In this document: positions 36,035-47,000 of the stretch, piece by piece
How the letters are laid out: the number at the start of each line of letters is the position of its first letter
Numbering within the stretch: position 1 is the first letter of the stretch
Assembly: GCA_024449915.1 (NCBI GenBank)
Contig: JAMZAV010001708.1
Span: forward strand, 1 to 64,000
Origin: Sweltsa coloradensis
Taxonomy: Eukaryota > Arthropoda > Insecta > Plecoptera > Chloroperlidae
Length of the DNA: 64,000 nucleotides
Reading direction: 5' to 3'
Made by a program: the position numbers and the translations under genes
The notes under the pieces: model-generated
The model's database searches: none
What the model was told of the DNA's origin: nothing
Seen by the model: only the letters and a program-made list of their open reading frames with translations

Positions 36035-36699
36035 CATCATTACGAGCATAGTATCAGCTGTTGAGATGTTTGCCTGCCGATCTTCAAATAGTTTGGAGAG
36101 TATGTCCATGATCTTTTTAGCCTTCACCCTAAACCATCACGCACCCTTAAGATGTATCTACTCCCATTAATCGTTCATAAGTCAGGTGATTATGCGAGAG
36201 AATGTTTAGACAAATAACATGGGTATGATCAGGCCTGCCAGTTAAGATACCGGCCTGCAATACATCGACAGATCCTACGAAGTACTCCAACCATTGAGAG
36301 TTCACATAAGCTTTAGTCTTGACCCGAATATCCTTGTACCAAGGGATAGACCAGCCGGCGTAGGGCCGCGCTCTCCGGTTTGCCCACCGCAGACGAGATC
36401 TAGTAAATAACGCAATAAAACAGGACGGAGACAATTAGAACGATACACATCTAGAGCATCGCAGCCTATCTTATCTCCCCACCCTAGTAAGGAAGCAGCC
36501 TCGGTCATATTTCACGGGTTTACAGACGTACAGCCACATAAACCACCCCATGCATGCAGTTTCCTCTAGAGATGCAGACTGCATTTAAACTCTACCAAAC
36601 TATGTCATATGTGCAACTAACAAGTTTCCTTGTTAAAACAGTGAACTTAACTTCAGTTTTAAAATATTAAGACATTTAATTACATTACTTAAATTACAT
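32859..36699. other. Intergenic, LINE tail and microsatellites, no gene
   Basis: 33450-33540 is a minus-strand LINE-like 3' end (TTTAATCTTTATTGTCAACA...). 35228-35275 is (TTTTTA)n. 35996-36029 is (GA)n within a purine-rich tract from 35966. GTGCCCGGCACCTCCACC near 33660 repeats the block at 11769. Other ORFs lack domains. Confidence 0.45.
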
Positions 36700-36960
36700 T
36701 ACCAGCGTAAGGTAATGATATTATAAATAATGTTTGGTCAGTTCAAAGGCTACAGATTGTCGTTGTAGTATTGTTCCATCCATTCAAATCTATAATCCAA
36801 CTACAATTCAGTAGTTAAATAGTTACCGTCTCGATGTCTACTTGGCTAAGGCGCCTACCTGGAATGTGGGAGACTCGGGTTCGAACCCCGGTCGGGATGA
36901 ATTTTTTAACTTCTGAATTGTATTAAATATTAAGTAACTAGGATTAAATAACTACTCATT
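36700..36960 (+). repeat. tRNA-derived SINE, copy 4
   Basis: The tRNA-like part at about 36827-36900 has TACTTGGCTAAGGCG and B-box GGGTTCGAACCCC, and pairs GTCTCGA/TCGGGAT. Upstream GTTCCATCCATTCAA and AGTTAAATAGTTACC, and downstream ATTTTTTAACTTCTG, match 46765-47000, so the repeat unit is larger than the tRNA. The conserved cloverleaf-like core makes a tRNA gene call tempting, but the shared flanks argue for a SINE. Confidence 0.7.
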
Positions 36961-37381
36961 AAATTATACTCATTAAATTATACGTAATTCTAGGATGATT
37001 TGCAAAAAAATATTTCTATAATAATTGAACATAATAATATTTAGAGTGAATAAATTTATCGATTGGTATTTAGAGTTTATATCCTTGCAGTCAACTGATT
37101 CTTTGAACTGATTTTCAGTGAGGACAACCCTGTTGGCGCAGACGCCATCGTGAATGTTATGTATTTTAGATTTTGCAATTTTTTTTATAATGGAATGTAT
37201 TTTCGTGTATTATTTTTATATCAATAAATTTTGTATAAAAATCGCATGCGTGATATACAATTTTTTTGCAGTACGTAATTAAGAAGCTAGGGTAATTGTA
37301 AAAGGAATGTCCGAGGGTCTTATTCTCCCAGCATTCACTTTCGGGAAAATGTTACATTCAGGATTGCGCTGACCTCCCGAA
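36961..37381. other. Intergenic, nothing recognised
   Basis: AT-rich, no ORF of note. 37374-37381 is the left copy of the target duplication for the next element. Confidence 0.4.
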
Positions 37382-37873
37382 CAGTGACGTATCCAGGAAT
37401 TCTTAAAGGGGGGGGGGGGTCGACCATTCAATTTATAGATGTACTCAAGGTTAAATGTGGGGTCCGGGGGTTTGCCCCCGAAAAAATCTCCTTCAAGTTC
37501 ATATTAGTGAAAAGCTGTGCGTTTTTTAAAGCATCACAAGGACCAACTTTTTTATATACTAAAATCCTGTTTAAATCCAAAAGTGTTATCTCGTTCAAGG
37601 TCATTTTGGTGAATATCTGTGGTTTTAAAGCATTACCAACCTTGATCCTCTAAAATCAGGTTGTATCTAAAAACTTTCTCTTACAAGGTCATATTTGTGG
37701 AAATCTGTGCGTTTTTACTTAAAATCCTCTTTTTATCAGATGGTAATTTACCTATTGCATTGCGATAAAACAGTTAATTATATTATTCTCCATTGAAACG
37801 TTAAAATTGCAATTCCGCACCTTTTTTTTGCAAAAGGGGGGGGGTGTCCCCCTCCCCCCGAGATACGCCACTG
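37382..37873. mobile_element. hAT-like MITE (492 bp), 8-bp target duplication
   Basis: Left end CAGTGACGTATCCAGG and right end (complement) CAGTGGCGTATCTCGG, both running into G-rich stretches. Flanks CTCCCGAA (37374-37381) and CTCCCAAA (37874-37881) match at 7 of 8 bases. The core is about three diverged ~105-bp tandem units (GTGAAAAGCTGTGCGTTTTT / GTGAATATCTGTGGTTTTAA / GTGGAAATCTGTGCGTTTTT). No transposase. Confidence 0.85.
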
Positions 37874-37934
37874 CTCCCAAATCAGACACTCATGCACGTG
37901 TTGCACATGAGTTATCTCTGTAACAATGTATTTT

Positions 37935-38105
37935 TTAAATCTATTTATTTAACGTCTTTCCTAGTCAGTCAAAAAACTGATTTACAAAATAAAATAAATC
38001 TAATTACATAGATGCAGACACAACAATGAACTACAGTTATTTAAATATTCAAAATAGTAATATCACAACAACAATGCATTAAAACACAAAAATTTTGGTA
38101 GCAAA
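37935..38105 (-). repeat. LINE 3' end relic, family E
   Basis: TTATTTAACGTCTTTCC, AAAACTGATTTACAAA, TAAATCTAATTACATAGATG and CAGACACAACAATGAACTAC match 42168-42360 (same strand) and 38790-38960 (opposite). On the minus strand it ends in a TAAA tail. Confidence 0.65.
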
Positions 38106-38107
38106 AA

Positions 38108-38351
38108 TCTGTGCTCGCTTCGCTTGCACGTGTGTGGCAGTATAGTTCCAAGGTTGGGCCGCGGACCGCCCACTGCATACCCGAACCCGAATAAAGCATC
38201 AAACTGTGAATTTGGACTAAAATCGATGTATTTCATCTGTGTAATAGAGAGATACACATTTCCTTTGGGCGTCGCTAAAAATACGACGTCCGCTGGACAT
38301 TATCGAGGTTAGCGTCGCTCGCTGCCAACCTCGGGGCGAGAAAACCGCTAG
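38108..38351 (+). repeat. GCGAAGCGAGC-type repeat (label L), single copy here
   Basis: One end has GTGCTCGCTTCGCTTGCAC and the other AACCTCGGGGCGAG then AAAACCGCTAG followed by T. The architecture resembles families A and B: a GCGAAGCG motif at one end and CTAG at the other with a short TAGCG/CGCTA pairing. No second copy in the window confirms the boundaries. Confidence 0.4.
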
Positions 38352-38497
38352 TTCTTGTCGGGGCAGTGGCAGAACGATGAACTAAACGGAACCATCCCGG
38401 GAGAGGGGGGGGGGTTGGGGTGGAACTCATACCTCGTCAGGAACATTGAGCATGATTTTGAATTTAAAGGTTTGATCAATAACCTAGCAAATAAACT

Positions 38498-39010
38498 ACA
38501 GTGGTGACTCTGATATGGAAGGTCCCGGGTTCAAATCCCGACGAGACCTCAGTCTCTCAGTCAGGGATTGAGTCCTCTTAAACAGCCCTCAGACATCCCT
38601 TCAAATTGTCCTAACTCCAATATACCTAATTAAGACACCTGGGCCCAGATCCACAAAAAGGAGTTAACCAAAAACTGAAATAATTTTAGGAGTAAGCCGT
38701 ACTTAATTCACATTTTGATGTCCACAAAAGAGACTTACGGGACTTTCTGATTTATTTAACTAAAATATTAGTCAGAAAAACGCGTTACTCCCTGTAATGC
38801 AAATTGTTGTTGTAATATTACTTTTTCAAATATTTACTTTAACTGTAGTTAATTGTTGTGTCTGCATCTATGTAATTAGATTTATTTAGTTGTCCTCCTT
38901 TGTAAATCAGTTTTTAACTGAATAGATAGACGTTAAATAAATAAATAAATAAATAAAATAACGTCCAAGGGTATGCATTAAACCCTGGGCAGGTTTCCCA
39001 TGACAAATTT
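38498..39010 (+). repeat. SINE family D copy 3, split by nested insertions
   Basis: 38498-38640 is the SINE head (GGTCCCGGGTTCAAATCCCG) and body. The distal part resumes at about 38964-39005 (AAGGGTATGCATTAAA, CTGGGCAGGTTTCCCA). Between them lie a GGGCCCAGATCCACAAAA-type fragment (38642-38790) and a plus-strand family E LINE tail (38790-38962) ending in (TAAA)n. Confidence 0.7.
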
Positions 39011-40213
39011 AAAAAAAAATGATTTTTTTAAATTCTCCGCAATCTATGTTTTTCAACCTAAGCTTACAATAGACTTGTTAGCGTGAACCTCATAAGTTGG
39101 CACACCTGCCCGGCCAACACGGGAATTAATGCGAATGACGAAACCAAACTGGGAAAAGTAGTTGCATAAGTCGGAGCGTCCGAGGACTGACCGAGGAACT
39201 CGTAGATTTTAGCAAATCAATTGATTAGTGTAATAATGAAGGAGATGTTAACGTCGCGACGCTTGGTGACCTGGTGGTGACCTGGTCAACTACACGTGGT
39301 GACTGGTGAGTAACTAGGACAGCTTGCAACACGTGCGTACGTAGGTCGCAACAACGTAAAAAACATGTTTCCCATGTAAAACTTCTAATTGACTGGTAAT
39401 TGAATTTCAACTGATATCAATCTTATTTTAATTTTGGAATCATAAATTGATTAACAATTGAAATAACTTGATATGGAAATGTTATTGATTTCGATAAGTT
39501 AATTGAGTGTCGATTATTATTATTACTAGGGAATCATACAACGAGCATTTACTTTAAAAAAATTGAAGGGATGACTATTGGATGAGTTCATGTAAACTTT
39601 TTTTAAATGTCCTTTTAAAAAACGCTTGATTTGAACTTGAATTTTACATATACTTTGAGCCAACTTTTGACCTTTTAATTTTGACCAATATATTATAGAA
39701 ATTTTTAGGAATTTGTGTTTAAAAGATATTCGCATAGCGCGATCAGAGAATATTCAAAATACTTGTCTCCTACTAAGTATTGAATATTACTTCAGAAAAC
39801 TTCTTTGGTCAGTCCCATTTTATACGATTTTTGTGTGTACGTAGCTGCAATAAATTACTTGAAACGTGGAGAACAACAGAATGTTTTGGTGACCGTTTAA
39901 ATCAGTGGGGCGGAGCGTGCCTTATTTTAACGCAAACATTTTTATGTACTCGGCATCTCCACTTAAAGATTTCACTGCTAGATAATAATTGATTCGCGCG
40001 TTATTTTTCGACTGACGATTCCAACCGACGACCGGTAACTAAATAAAATTAAAAAATATAAGCAGTAATGTGTCTGATCACGCCAAACGCACATTCTAAC
40101 TGACATTAGTGCAAACTCCAAACACCATGTAGGAAAATCGGTTAAAAAGCGATCCAGAATAAACTCTTGTATTTTGCATCTAAACCTGATTTATTCTAGC
40201 TCATCCAAAACTC
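39011..40213. other. Intergenic, no gene seen
   Basis: AT-rich with no supported ORF. TACTCGGCATCTCCAC near 39949 is a diverged version of the CCCGGCACCTCCACC block. Confidence 0.4.
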
Positions 40214-40217
40214 TTAA

Positions 40218-40847
40218 AGGGGTATTCAACCACTTAAAAAATATATTTCATTCAGGCTAGCTAGTTATGAGTATAGAAATTAACAGAAGAATTATTGGGT
40301 CCACTATTGACCTCCAAAAATGTGTCAAACTTAGTATTTTTCGAGCTAGGTCCCATCGGCAAAAATCTCCCATAAGAAATAACATGGGACGATCTTTATG
40401 CCCCGTGACCTTGGAGGATTTTGATCCAAAAACATATTGGCCATTATTGACGTACTCTACAGCCTTTTCTGTAAATCCTCTATATTTTGTTTTGTAATTT
40501 GGGCAAGTGGTTCGGTCAAAATATGCTGATTACCAAGAAAGGGTGTGATTTTGGAATGCATATTTTTGCGTGTTTGAGGGTATATTTGAGCACAGTTTCA
40601 AAACACGATCTTGGCCATTTTAGATTTGTATGATGTTCTAGTATCAATGTGGAACAAAAAAGATGCAGGTTAAAGCCGATTTAAGAAATTTCCCAAAACG
40701 CCAATTTTCGCTATTTTCTGGATCGAAAAATTGAAAAATTGATATAAAATCACAGTTACAAGATATAATTTTTTAAACGGTCATTTTAGTGTAGTAATAT
40801 GCAATAGATTATGTGGTAAAAAATATTTTTTTGGGTTAATAGCCCCT
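40218..40847. mobile_element. TTAA-flanked MITE, family C, copy 2
   Basis: Starts AGGGGTATTCAACCAC and ends with the complement of AGGGGCTATTAACCC. TTAA occurs at 40214-40217 and 40848-40851. It matches copy 1 (20900-21541) in reverse orientation across its whole length (630 versus 642 bp). Confidence 0.85.
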
Positions 40848-40851
40848 TTAA

Positions 40852-43157
40852 CCTTGCATGGACACAAAGTTTGAATAGGCGTTAGCTTCAGTGTGATTTA
40901 TTTATTTACCCTTTATTGTCTGACGGGACTTTTAAGTTTCAAGTCACACAGTTTTTATTTGTGGTAAAGCATTATCATGGATATGATTTGAGATCCAATA
41001 GCCTGTTGGGACCCTTGGCCATTTTGTACCTGATATCCATTTTTAAAATAATTATTTAAGGATGCTATTTATTGAACTATGAGTTTTAAAATTCTTTAAA
41101 AAGTTCATATAAAAAAATCGAAATTTAAAAGAAAAAAGTTCATACAAAATTTTGGTTTTGGTATGGTCGTGATGAATAAGTGAAACAAAATCAAATTTTG
41201 TGTTTATTTCTATGATCAGGCAAATCCTATTCAGCTATAAAAACTGAATTACAATGTAGTTACCACACGCCCTTCATCTTCTTCGACCCCACAGCATCAC
41301 AAGACGTCTGCTCCCTCCCAGAAATAGGAAATGTCAACAACCTGTCCCAAAAGACCAATTCCTCGAGATCTTAATGATATTGTGAGTTGATTACATTATC
41401 TTAAATCCGATTGTATTGTTGTATCTTGACTGAGGACCTGTCTAGGCCACCCCACAACTACGTGTTCGACTTATCGCGGACCTCGTAAAGGTTGGACCCT
41501 AACCTATCTTTTATAGCCTAGACCCGTGTCGTTTGATAGGAGAACAGTTGACAGATGGGTGGCGATCAACGTGTCCCACAACAAACATCTTCCTTATTTT
41601 TATTTATTTATTTATTTGGGTTTCTTTAAAGTAGTAACTACATACATGTTTCATACAGGTTATGTAATAAATCACTCCTACTTGATGCCCAAGACTAATA
41701 ATACTAAGAGCTAAGAAAACTACAGTTAAAAGTAAAATAAATATTTCTTGCATTGCCTAATGAGTCCATAATTCCATTCATAATATTATTGCTTATATAG
41801 TGTGCGTGGCTAATATATACCTATATACTATATTTGTAGTCCTACATAAGTACAAATTACATTTTTTTTTCTTGATTAAAATAAGATGATACTAATATTA
41901 GGGCTAACAGTAATAACTAGAACTAATTAGAATACAATAAAATGAGAGTATAGAAATAACAGACAGTGTATTAAACTTATTTTCTTCTTCATAGTAATGT
42001 CTGAAATTCATATACAACATTTTTTACCAAGTTCTTAAATTTTGTTTTTAGTTTTGTATTTTTAAGCTAACGACAAGCAAGGCTCAATGTTAGAACACAC
42101 CTTTATCTGTGGATCAATTCCAAACCGTTTATGTTTTATCATTCATTTATTGATTCTTAGGGTACACTTTCTTGTATTTATTTATTTAACGTCTATCCTA
42201 TTCAGGTAAAAAACTGATTAACATAGCAGGACAACTAAATAAATCTAATTACATAGATGCAGACACAACAATGAACTACAGTTAAGTAAATATTTGAAAT
42301 AGTAATATTTCAACAACAATGCATTAAAACACAACAATTTTGGTAACAAATACAAAAAGGATAAAAAATGTAATTAACGGTAATTAACTATATGAAAAAT
42401 TGAAGGAAAAAAAAGAAAAAAGAAGAGAAAAGAAAAGAAAAGAAAAGAAAAGAAAAGAAAAGAAAAGAAAAGAAAAGAAAAGAAAAAATCATTAAAAAAG
42501 AAAGAAAAAATTTATTTATTAGATGATTTCACTCAAACGAATATGAGGTTTGCCAAAAATCAGGAACAGCGAATCAAGGAGTAATCAATCTTTCGCGGAA
42601 TTCGTTTTGTGACCGTCATCAGGTGACAATTTTTAGGACAGGTAAGAGACTGGGGTTGAAGTAAAGTCCTTGTATTTTTTATTTTTTGGGGGGTGGGGCG
42701 AACATTGCCTATGAAACAATCAAATCACACACACAAATCACAAATTTCAAGCACCTGTGGTGTCAGTCGGCCGAGCGAACAGCATGTTTGCCTAAAACGC
42801 ATGTACTACACTCTCTTAAAAGTTGCGCGTAATAGACAGATGCCTCGCTACTCAAAACTAACGACTATGCCCTATTATACACCGTGACGTAAGACTGCGA
42901 ACCAAACTAATCGATGACGTCATTCGATAGTGATTATCCATTCACGAACAAGGGAGATAATTCAAAGAAATCTGCCACGTTTCCAGAACAGACGATTCTA
43001 AGAAGAGAACTTTAAACAAAGTTCATGTAGAGACGATTGGTTAAAATTGTTTTGATTTCAATGGCTATTTCGGACAAAAACAAAATTAATATGTTCTGTT
43101 TAGAAATAGCAACAGATGTAAGATCGAGATGCTGATTCGAAAGGTTACGCCTCGATA
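40852..43157. other. Intergenic, LINE tails and (AAAAG)n
   Basis: 40903-40975 and 41598-41690 look like minus-strand LINE 3' ends starting at TTTATTTATTT. 42168-42360 is a clear family E copy, minus strand. 42413-42486 is an (AAAAG)n microsatellite. No protein-coding gene is supported. Confidence 0.5.
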
Positions 43158-43165
43158 TCCACCAT

Positions 43166-43466
43166 CATTGACGTAACTACAGGAGGGGAGGGTGCGAGGG
43201 GGGCATAATCGTATGGCAAATTTTGTAAATTGACTATAAAACTGACAATCTTCACAATTTTATATTGTCGACTAAACCACGCTAAAAATTAGTAAAATAC
43301 AACCATTTCCAAAGATGAAAATAAAAAATAATCTAGGGCACTGCGCCCCCCAGACCACCTAATGTACCAGGGTACACGGTTTTTTTTACGAAATAATTGT
43401 TTCAAGGGAAATGTCTGCCCCCCCCCCTTCCCCCCCCCAAAAAAGACAAGGTCTGGTTGCGCACTG
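43166..43466. mobile_element. hAT-like MITE (301 bp), 8-bp target duplication
   Basis: Left end CATTGACGTAACTACAGG and right end (complement) CAGTGCGCAACCAGACC. Flanks TCCACCAT (43158-43165) and CCCACCAT (43467-43474) match at 7 of 8. G-rich left arm and C-rich right arm, as in the 37382 element. Confidence 0.75.
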
Positions 43467-43983
43467 CCCACCATTGGCAATCCTAACTGGAAATTCTTCA
43501 GGGTTTTCGTTGGTCGTTGAAGACCTTGTACGAGCCATATTCAACTGCCCTTGGATATTCTCTTCACTTTCACAATAACCCTACTAATGTCAATAACCTA
43601 TAGTTTCTCATATCATGGATTTACAGTAACGCCAGTTACTATTCTAAGTCCATGCTCACATGAACAGGGACACACCAGGTAAAGTGACTTGTAGGTTCTC
43701 TACAGCGGGCAATGCATCATAACGAAAACGTTTAGGTGATTGGTTATAACATTTATTCCGATCCTTTTAATCCTGTGAAATAAGGATATAGAGGAAAAAT
43801 TACCACAAGCTACATTTTTGCAGAGATCTTCCTTAAACCTTCTTAGTGAACATACGAAAACTCTCCCCTGTATCGGATGGAGCTTCGGCCGCCATATTGA
43901 AAAATGGCGGCAAAGTGTTTATCTTATATATTTCCAAAATGGTTAGAGACAAAAAGTTCCACTTGAGAAAATATTTGAATAAA
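43467..43983. other. Intergenic, nothing recognised
   Basis: No supported ORF or repeat boundary. Confidence 0.4.
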
Positions 43984-44657
43984 CTAGGAAACGCTCAGTT
44001 GGACGCGTTGATAAGCGAGCACGTGCTATAGCTAGACCCACATTGCACATTTTTTTAAATTTTTAAATTTGCGACGTTCGCTGTCCACAGGGCCATGTGT
44101 AAACCCATGTGTAAGTAAACCTTTACTTTGTGGTTAAAATCCACCGCCATCTAGAGGACCTTGACTCCTTGGGAAAACTATTTAAACTCTTTGTTGACAA
44201 ATAATAGACTGCTTCCTCGAAAGTATTTTGATTACTTCTAGGTGGCAGTGCATTAGAAACTTCGCGCGTCTTTTCGTTGCCATGGCAACGTTACTTTTGT
44301 TATAATGTAATTTCCATCTACACTACTTATCGGATCAAAATAAAATTAACATATTCGTGACCGGACGGACATTCTAAATGATTTGGCTATCTCAGATTTT
44401 GTCGCCGTTTAGTTTGAAAAAAAAACTTTCGATTAACTTTAATGTAACTTTTTAACTTTTTGAACGATTTTGCCACAAAACTAATGGCATTCAATCGAGA
44501 ACGAAGCTTGCGGATGGTCAAAATTTCAACTCGATCCGAGCCTCCGTTCGAACGTTATGGCGAGACATACAAACAAAAAAAAAAAAAAAAACAAAAACAA
44601 AACCAGTGACTAATTTTTCCGGCAGAGTCAAATGGAAACGCTCGCTTCGCTCGCTTA
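43984..44657 (-). repeat. Dispersed repeat family B, copy 3
   Basis: Reverse complement of copies 1 and 2, from CTAGGAAACGCTCAG to GCTCGCTTCGCTCGCTTAA. It retains CCGCCATCTAG (44144-44154), CTAGGTGGCAG (44238-44248) and GTTGCCATGGCAAC (44276-44289). Confidence 0.85.
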
Positions 44658-46608
44658 ATAATCAATTCCCCACAAAACGGTGTCTTTAATATTTTTATAG
44701 ACGTAACGTAACGGTGACGTCAAAAAAATTAAATCCACTTTTATTAGTGAAAGGAGTCGTTACACTATCTACAGAATGCCAACTGAAACTAGAATCAAAC
44801 ATTTATTATAAGTTATAAGCTTGTTATCAATCCCACTAGAGTAACTCACTATAGACCTAATAGATGTACGGAAATAGCTACCTGATCAAGATTTTTCTCC
44901 GTGTAGGTCTAAATATGAAAGTATAAATATAACACGCTGGTTTGGTGGCCTAGCCTTGGCCCACATCGCTGGAATTGTCACTCTGTTATTCTGTTTGGAA
45001 GGCGGCGTTATAAATATGCTCGGAGTCAAAACATGTCTTGGTAAAAAGAGATTCGAGTCTGAAATGTAAGATACGATGTAGACGTGTAGATGTTTAGAGT
45101 GAACGTCGCTAAAAGATACAAAAACCGACTCGCAAAAGTTAGCCAAATTTAATTGTATCATTAAATTAGGCTGGCGCGGAAACGAGTTTAGGCGCTCAGC
45201 TATCTGTTTTTCCGGGTAAACGGTTTATGACACCGTTATCAAATTTCACATTAACGTTATCAAAGAATAAATCTATGCTATCCACTACGCGTATTCCTAA
45301 ATTAAATAATTGATTTTGAATAAAAAAATTAGTGAAATCACCGTAATTTACTCCATTTTGGGCAAATTCGGGAATTTATTCCAAGTGTACAGATTTTTTA
45401 AACTCAAATTTGCATACTGGATGTCAACTTTTAAATCAATTTGAACGCGCAGGTGAATTTGGTTTTATCGTACGATAAACTGTTTGGTGGGAATTTTCAG
45501 AATTGAAATCCGTGTGTTGGATTTTCCATTTTTTCACGTTTTGGACTTATGTCTTACTTGTAACAAAGTGCGGATATCAATATAAAATAACATCATTAAC
45601 ATACATGCAAAATTTATTATCAACCGTTAAAGCAGAAATCATCAACACCTGAGTGCGCGCATTTGAGTTTTTTTTAAACATTACCAAATGTTAGTTTCTA
45701 CTAAAACTAAGGTTTTCAATAAACTATTTGGGAATTAATTTAATCATTTTCTCCACTTGTGGGAAAAATTAAGTTCTTGATTCTAAGAGGTGAAAAATAA
45801 ATTATCAATTTATAATGAAGAACTAACTATTGAGTTTTCGAAACGCTCCAAAATGCTCAATTCAAGAATCAAAGTGCTAAAAGCTTGTTAAAACTCCTCA
45901 CATCCATCTCGAAGTAGGCCTACATTTATTGTTTATGTTTATGAGTGGTTCTTGTAAATTCCACGTTATCGATCGGGTTAGATGGGGGGGGGGGGACGCC
46001 TTTACAATTTCTAACTTTAATTCCTGTCGAATCAAGGAGAAAATATTACAATTTCAATTTAATTGCAAGTCTTATTCTTACATTTTACTACCTGAAATTT
46101 AAAAGTAAGTCTTGTTGGCGGTTAGGTAGTCGAACCAATTAAAATTTGATTTTTTTTTAATAAATTACCTGCAACTCTTTACAAATCTGTTACTTTGTAA
46201 GTAACTCCTTTAGAAACCTTGTAAGTTCAATTTTTTAAATGGAATGGGAAATTTCAGTTGTAACAACGTAACAATCTTTACAAAGTATTAATATTTTGGG
46301 GCCTGGCCCACGACTGCGTCTACCCACCTATTTCGATCAGCATCAACCCCCCCCCCCTCCCCGCGGCTCTTGCACGTAATACTCTCTACGATCAGTTTTC
46401 CTTATGATATTCTTGGCACGAACACGGCCATTGAAACTCATTCAAGAAGAACGCCAAGGAACAGAACCACGAAGACTTTTATAAACGCGTGTTTAATAAA
46501 GTTTAAGTGCAGGTCGCCGGATAAGCGCGTTACCTTATTTATTTATTTTCTTCTTTTCTTGGGATTATGACATAATCGATACACGATAATTAAACATTTT
46601 AAAATATT
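44658..46608. other. Intergenic, no gene seen
   Basis: AT-rich. C- and G-runs at 45985-45994 and 46350-46359. Short ORFs carry no recognisable motif. Confidence 0.45.
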
Positions 46609-46749
46609 TTTAATATTTAATACAATCCAGAAATTAAAAAATCCATCCCGATCGGGGTTCGAACCCGAGTCTCCCACTTTCCGGGTGGACGCCTTAGCCA
46701 ACTAGACCACCGAGACAATAACTATTTAACTTCTGTATTGTCGTTATAT
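46609..46749 (-). repeat. tRNA-derived SINE, copy 5, minus strand
   Basis: The tRNA-like core is at about 46645-46717 on the minus strand: A-box-like TCTAGTTGGCTAAGGCG and B-box GGGTTCGAACCCC. It is nearly the exact inverse of 46857-46998, so the two SINEs form a head-to-head inverted repeat. Confidence 0.8.
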
Positions 46750-46764
46750 ACCCTCGCTCATACC

Positions 46765-47000
46765 TGCGTAAGGTAATGACATTATAAGTATGTTTGTTTG
46801 GTCAATTCAACAGCAACAGTTTTTCGATGCTTTATTGTTCCATCCATTCAAGTTCTATAATGTAACGACAATACAGAAGTTAAATAGTTACCGTCTCGGT
46901 GGTCTAGTTGGCTAAGGCGTCCACCCGGAAAGTGGGAGACTCGGGTTCGACCCCGATCGGGATGGATTTTTTAATTTCTGGATTGTATTAAATATTAACA
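46765..47000 (+). repeat. tRNA-derived SINE, copy 6, plus strand
   Basis: The tRNA-like core is at about 46893-46964 (GTCTCGGTGGTCTAGTTGGC; B-box GGGTTCGACCCC). Upstream sequence from 46765 matches 36700-36825. 46857-46998 is the inverted partner of the preceding SINE, with about 107 bp between arms. Confidence 0.8.

Noticed and set aside
36827..36900. Functional tRNA gene
   Set aside because: Shared flanks with other dispersed copies on both sides, no T-run terminator directly after the acceptor stem, and an atypical anticodon loop (no U at position 33 in the better copies).
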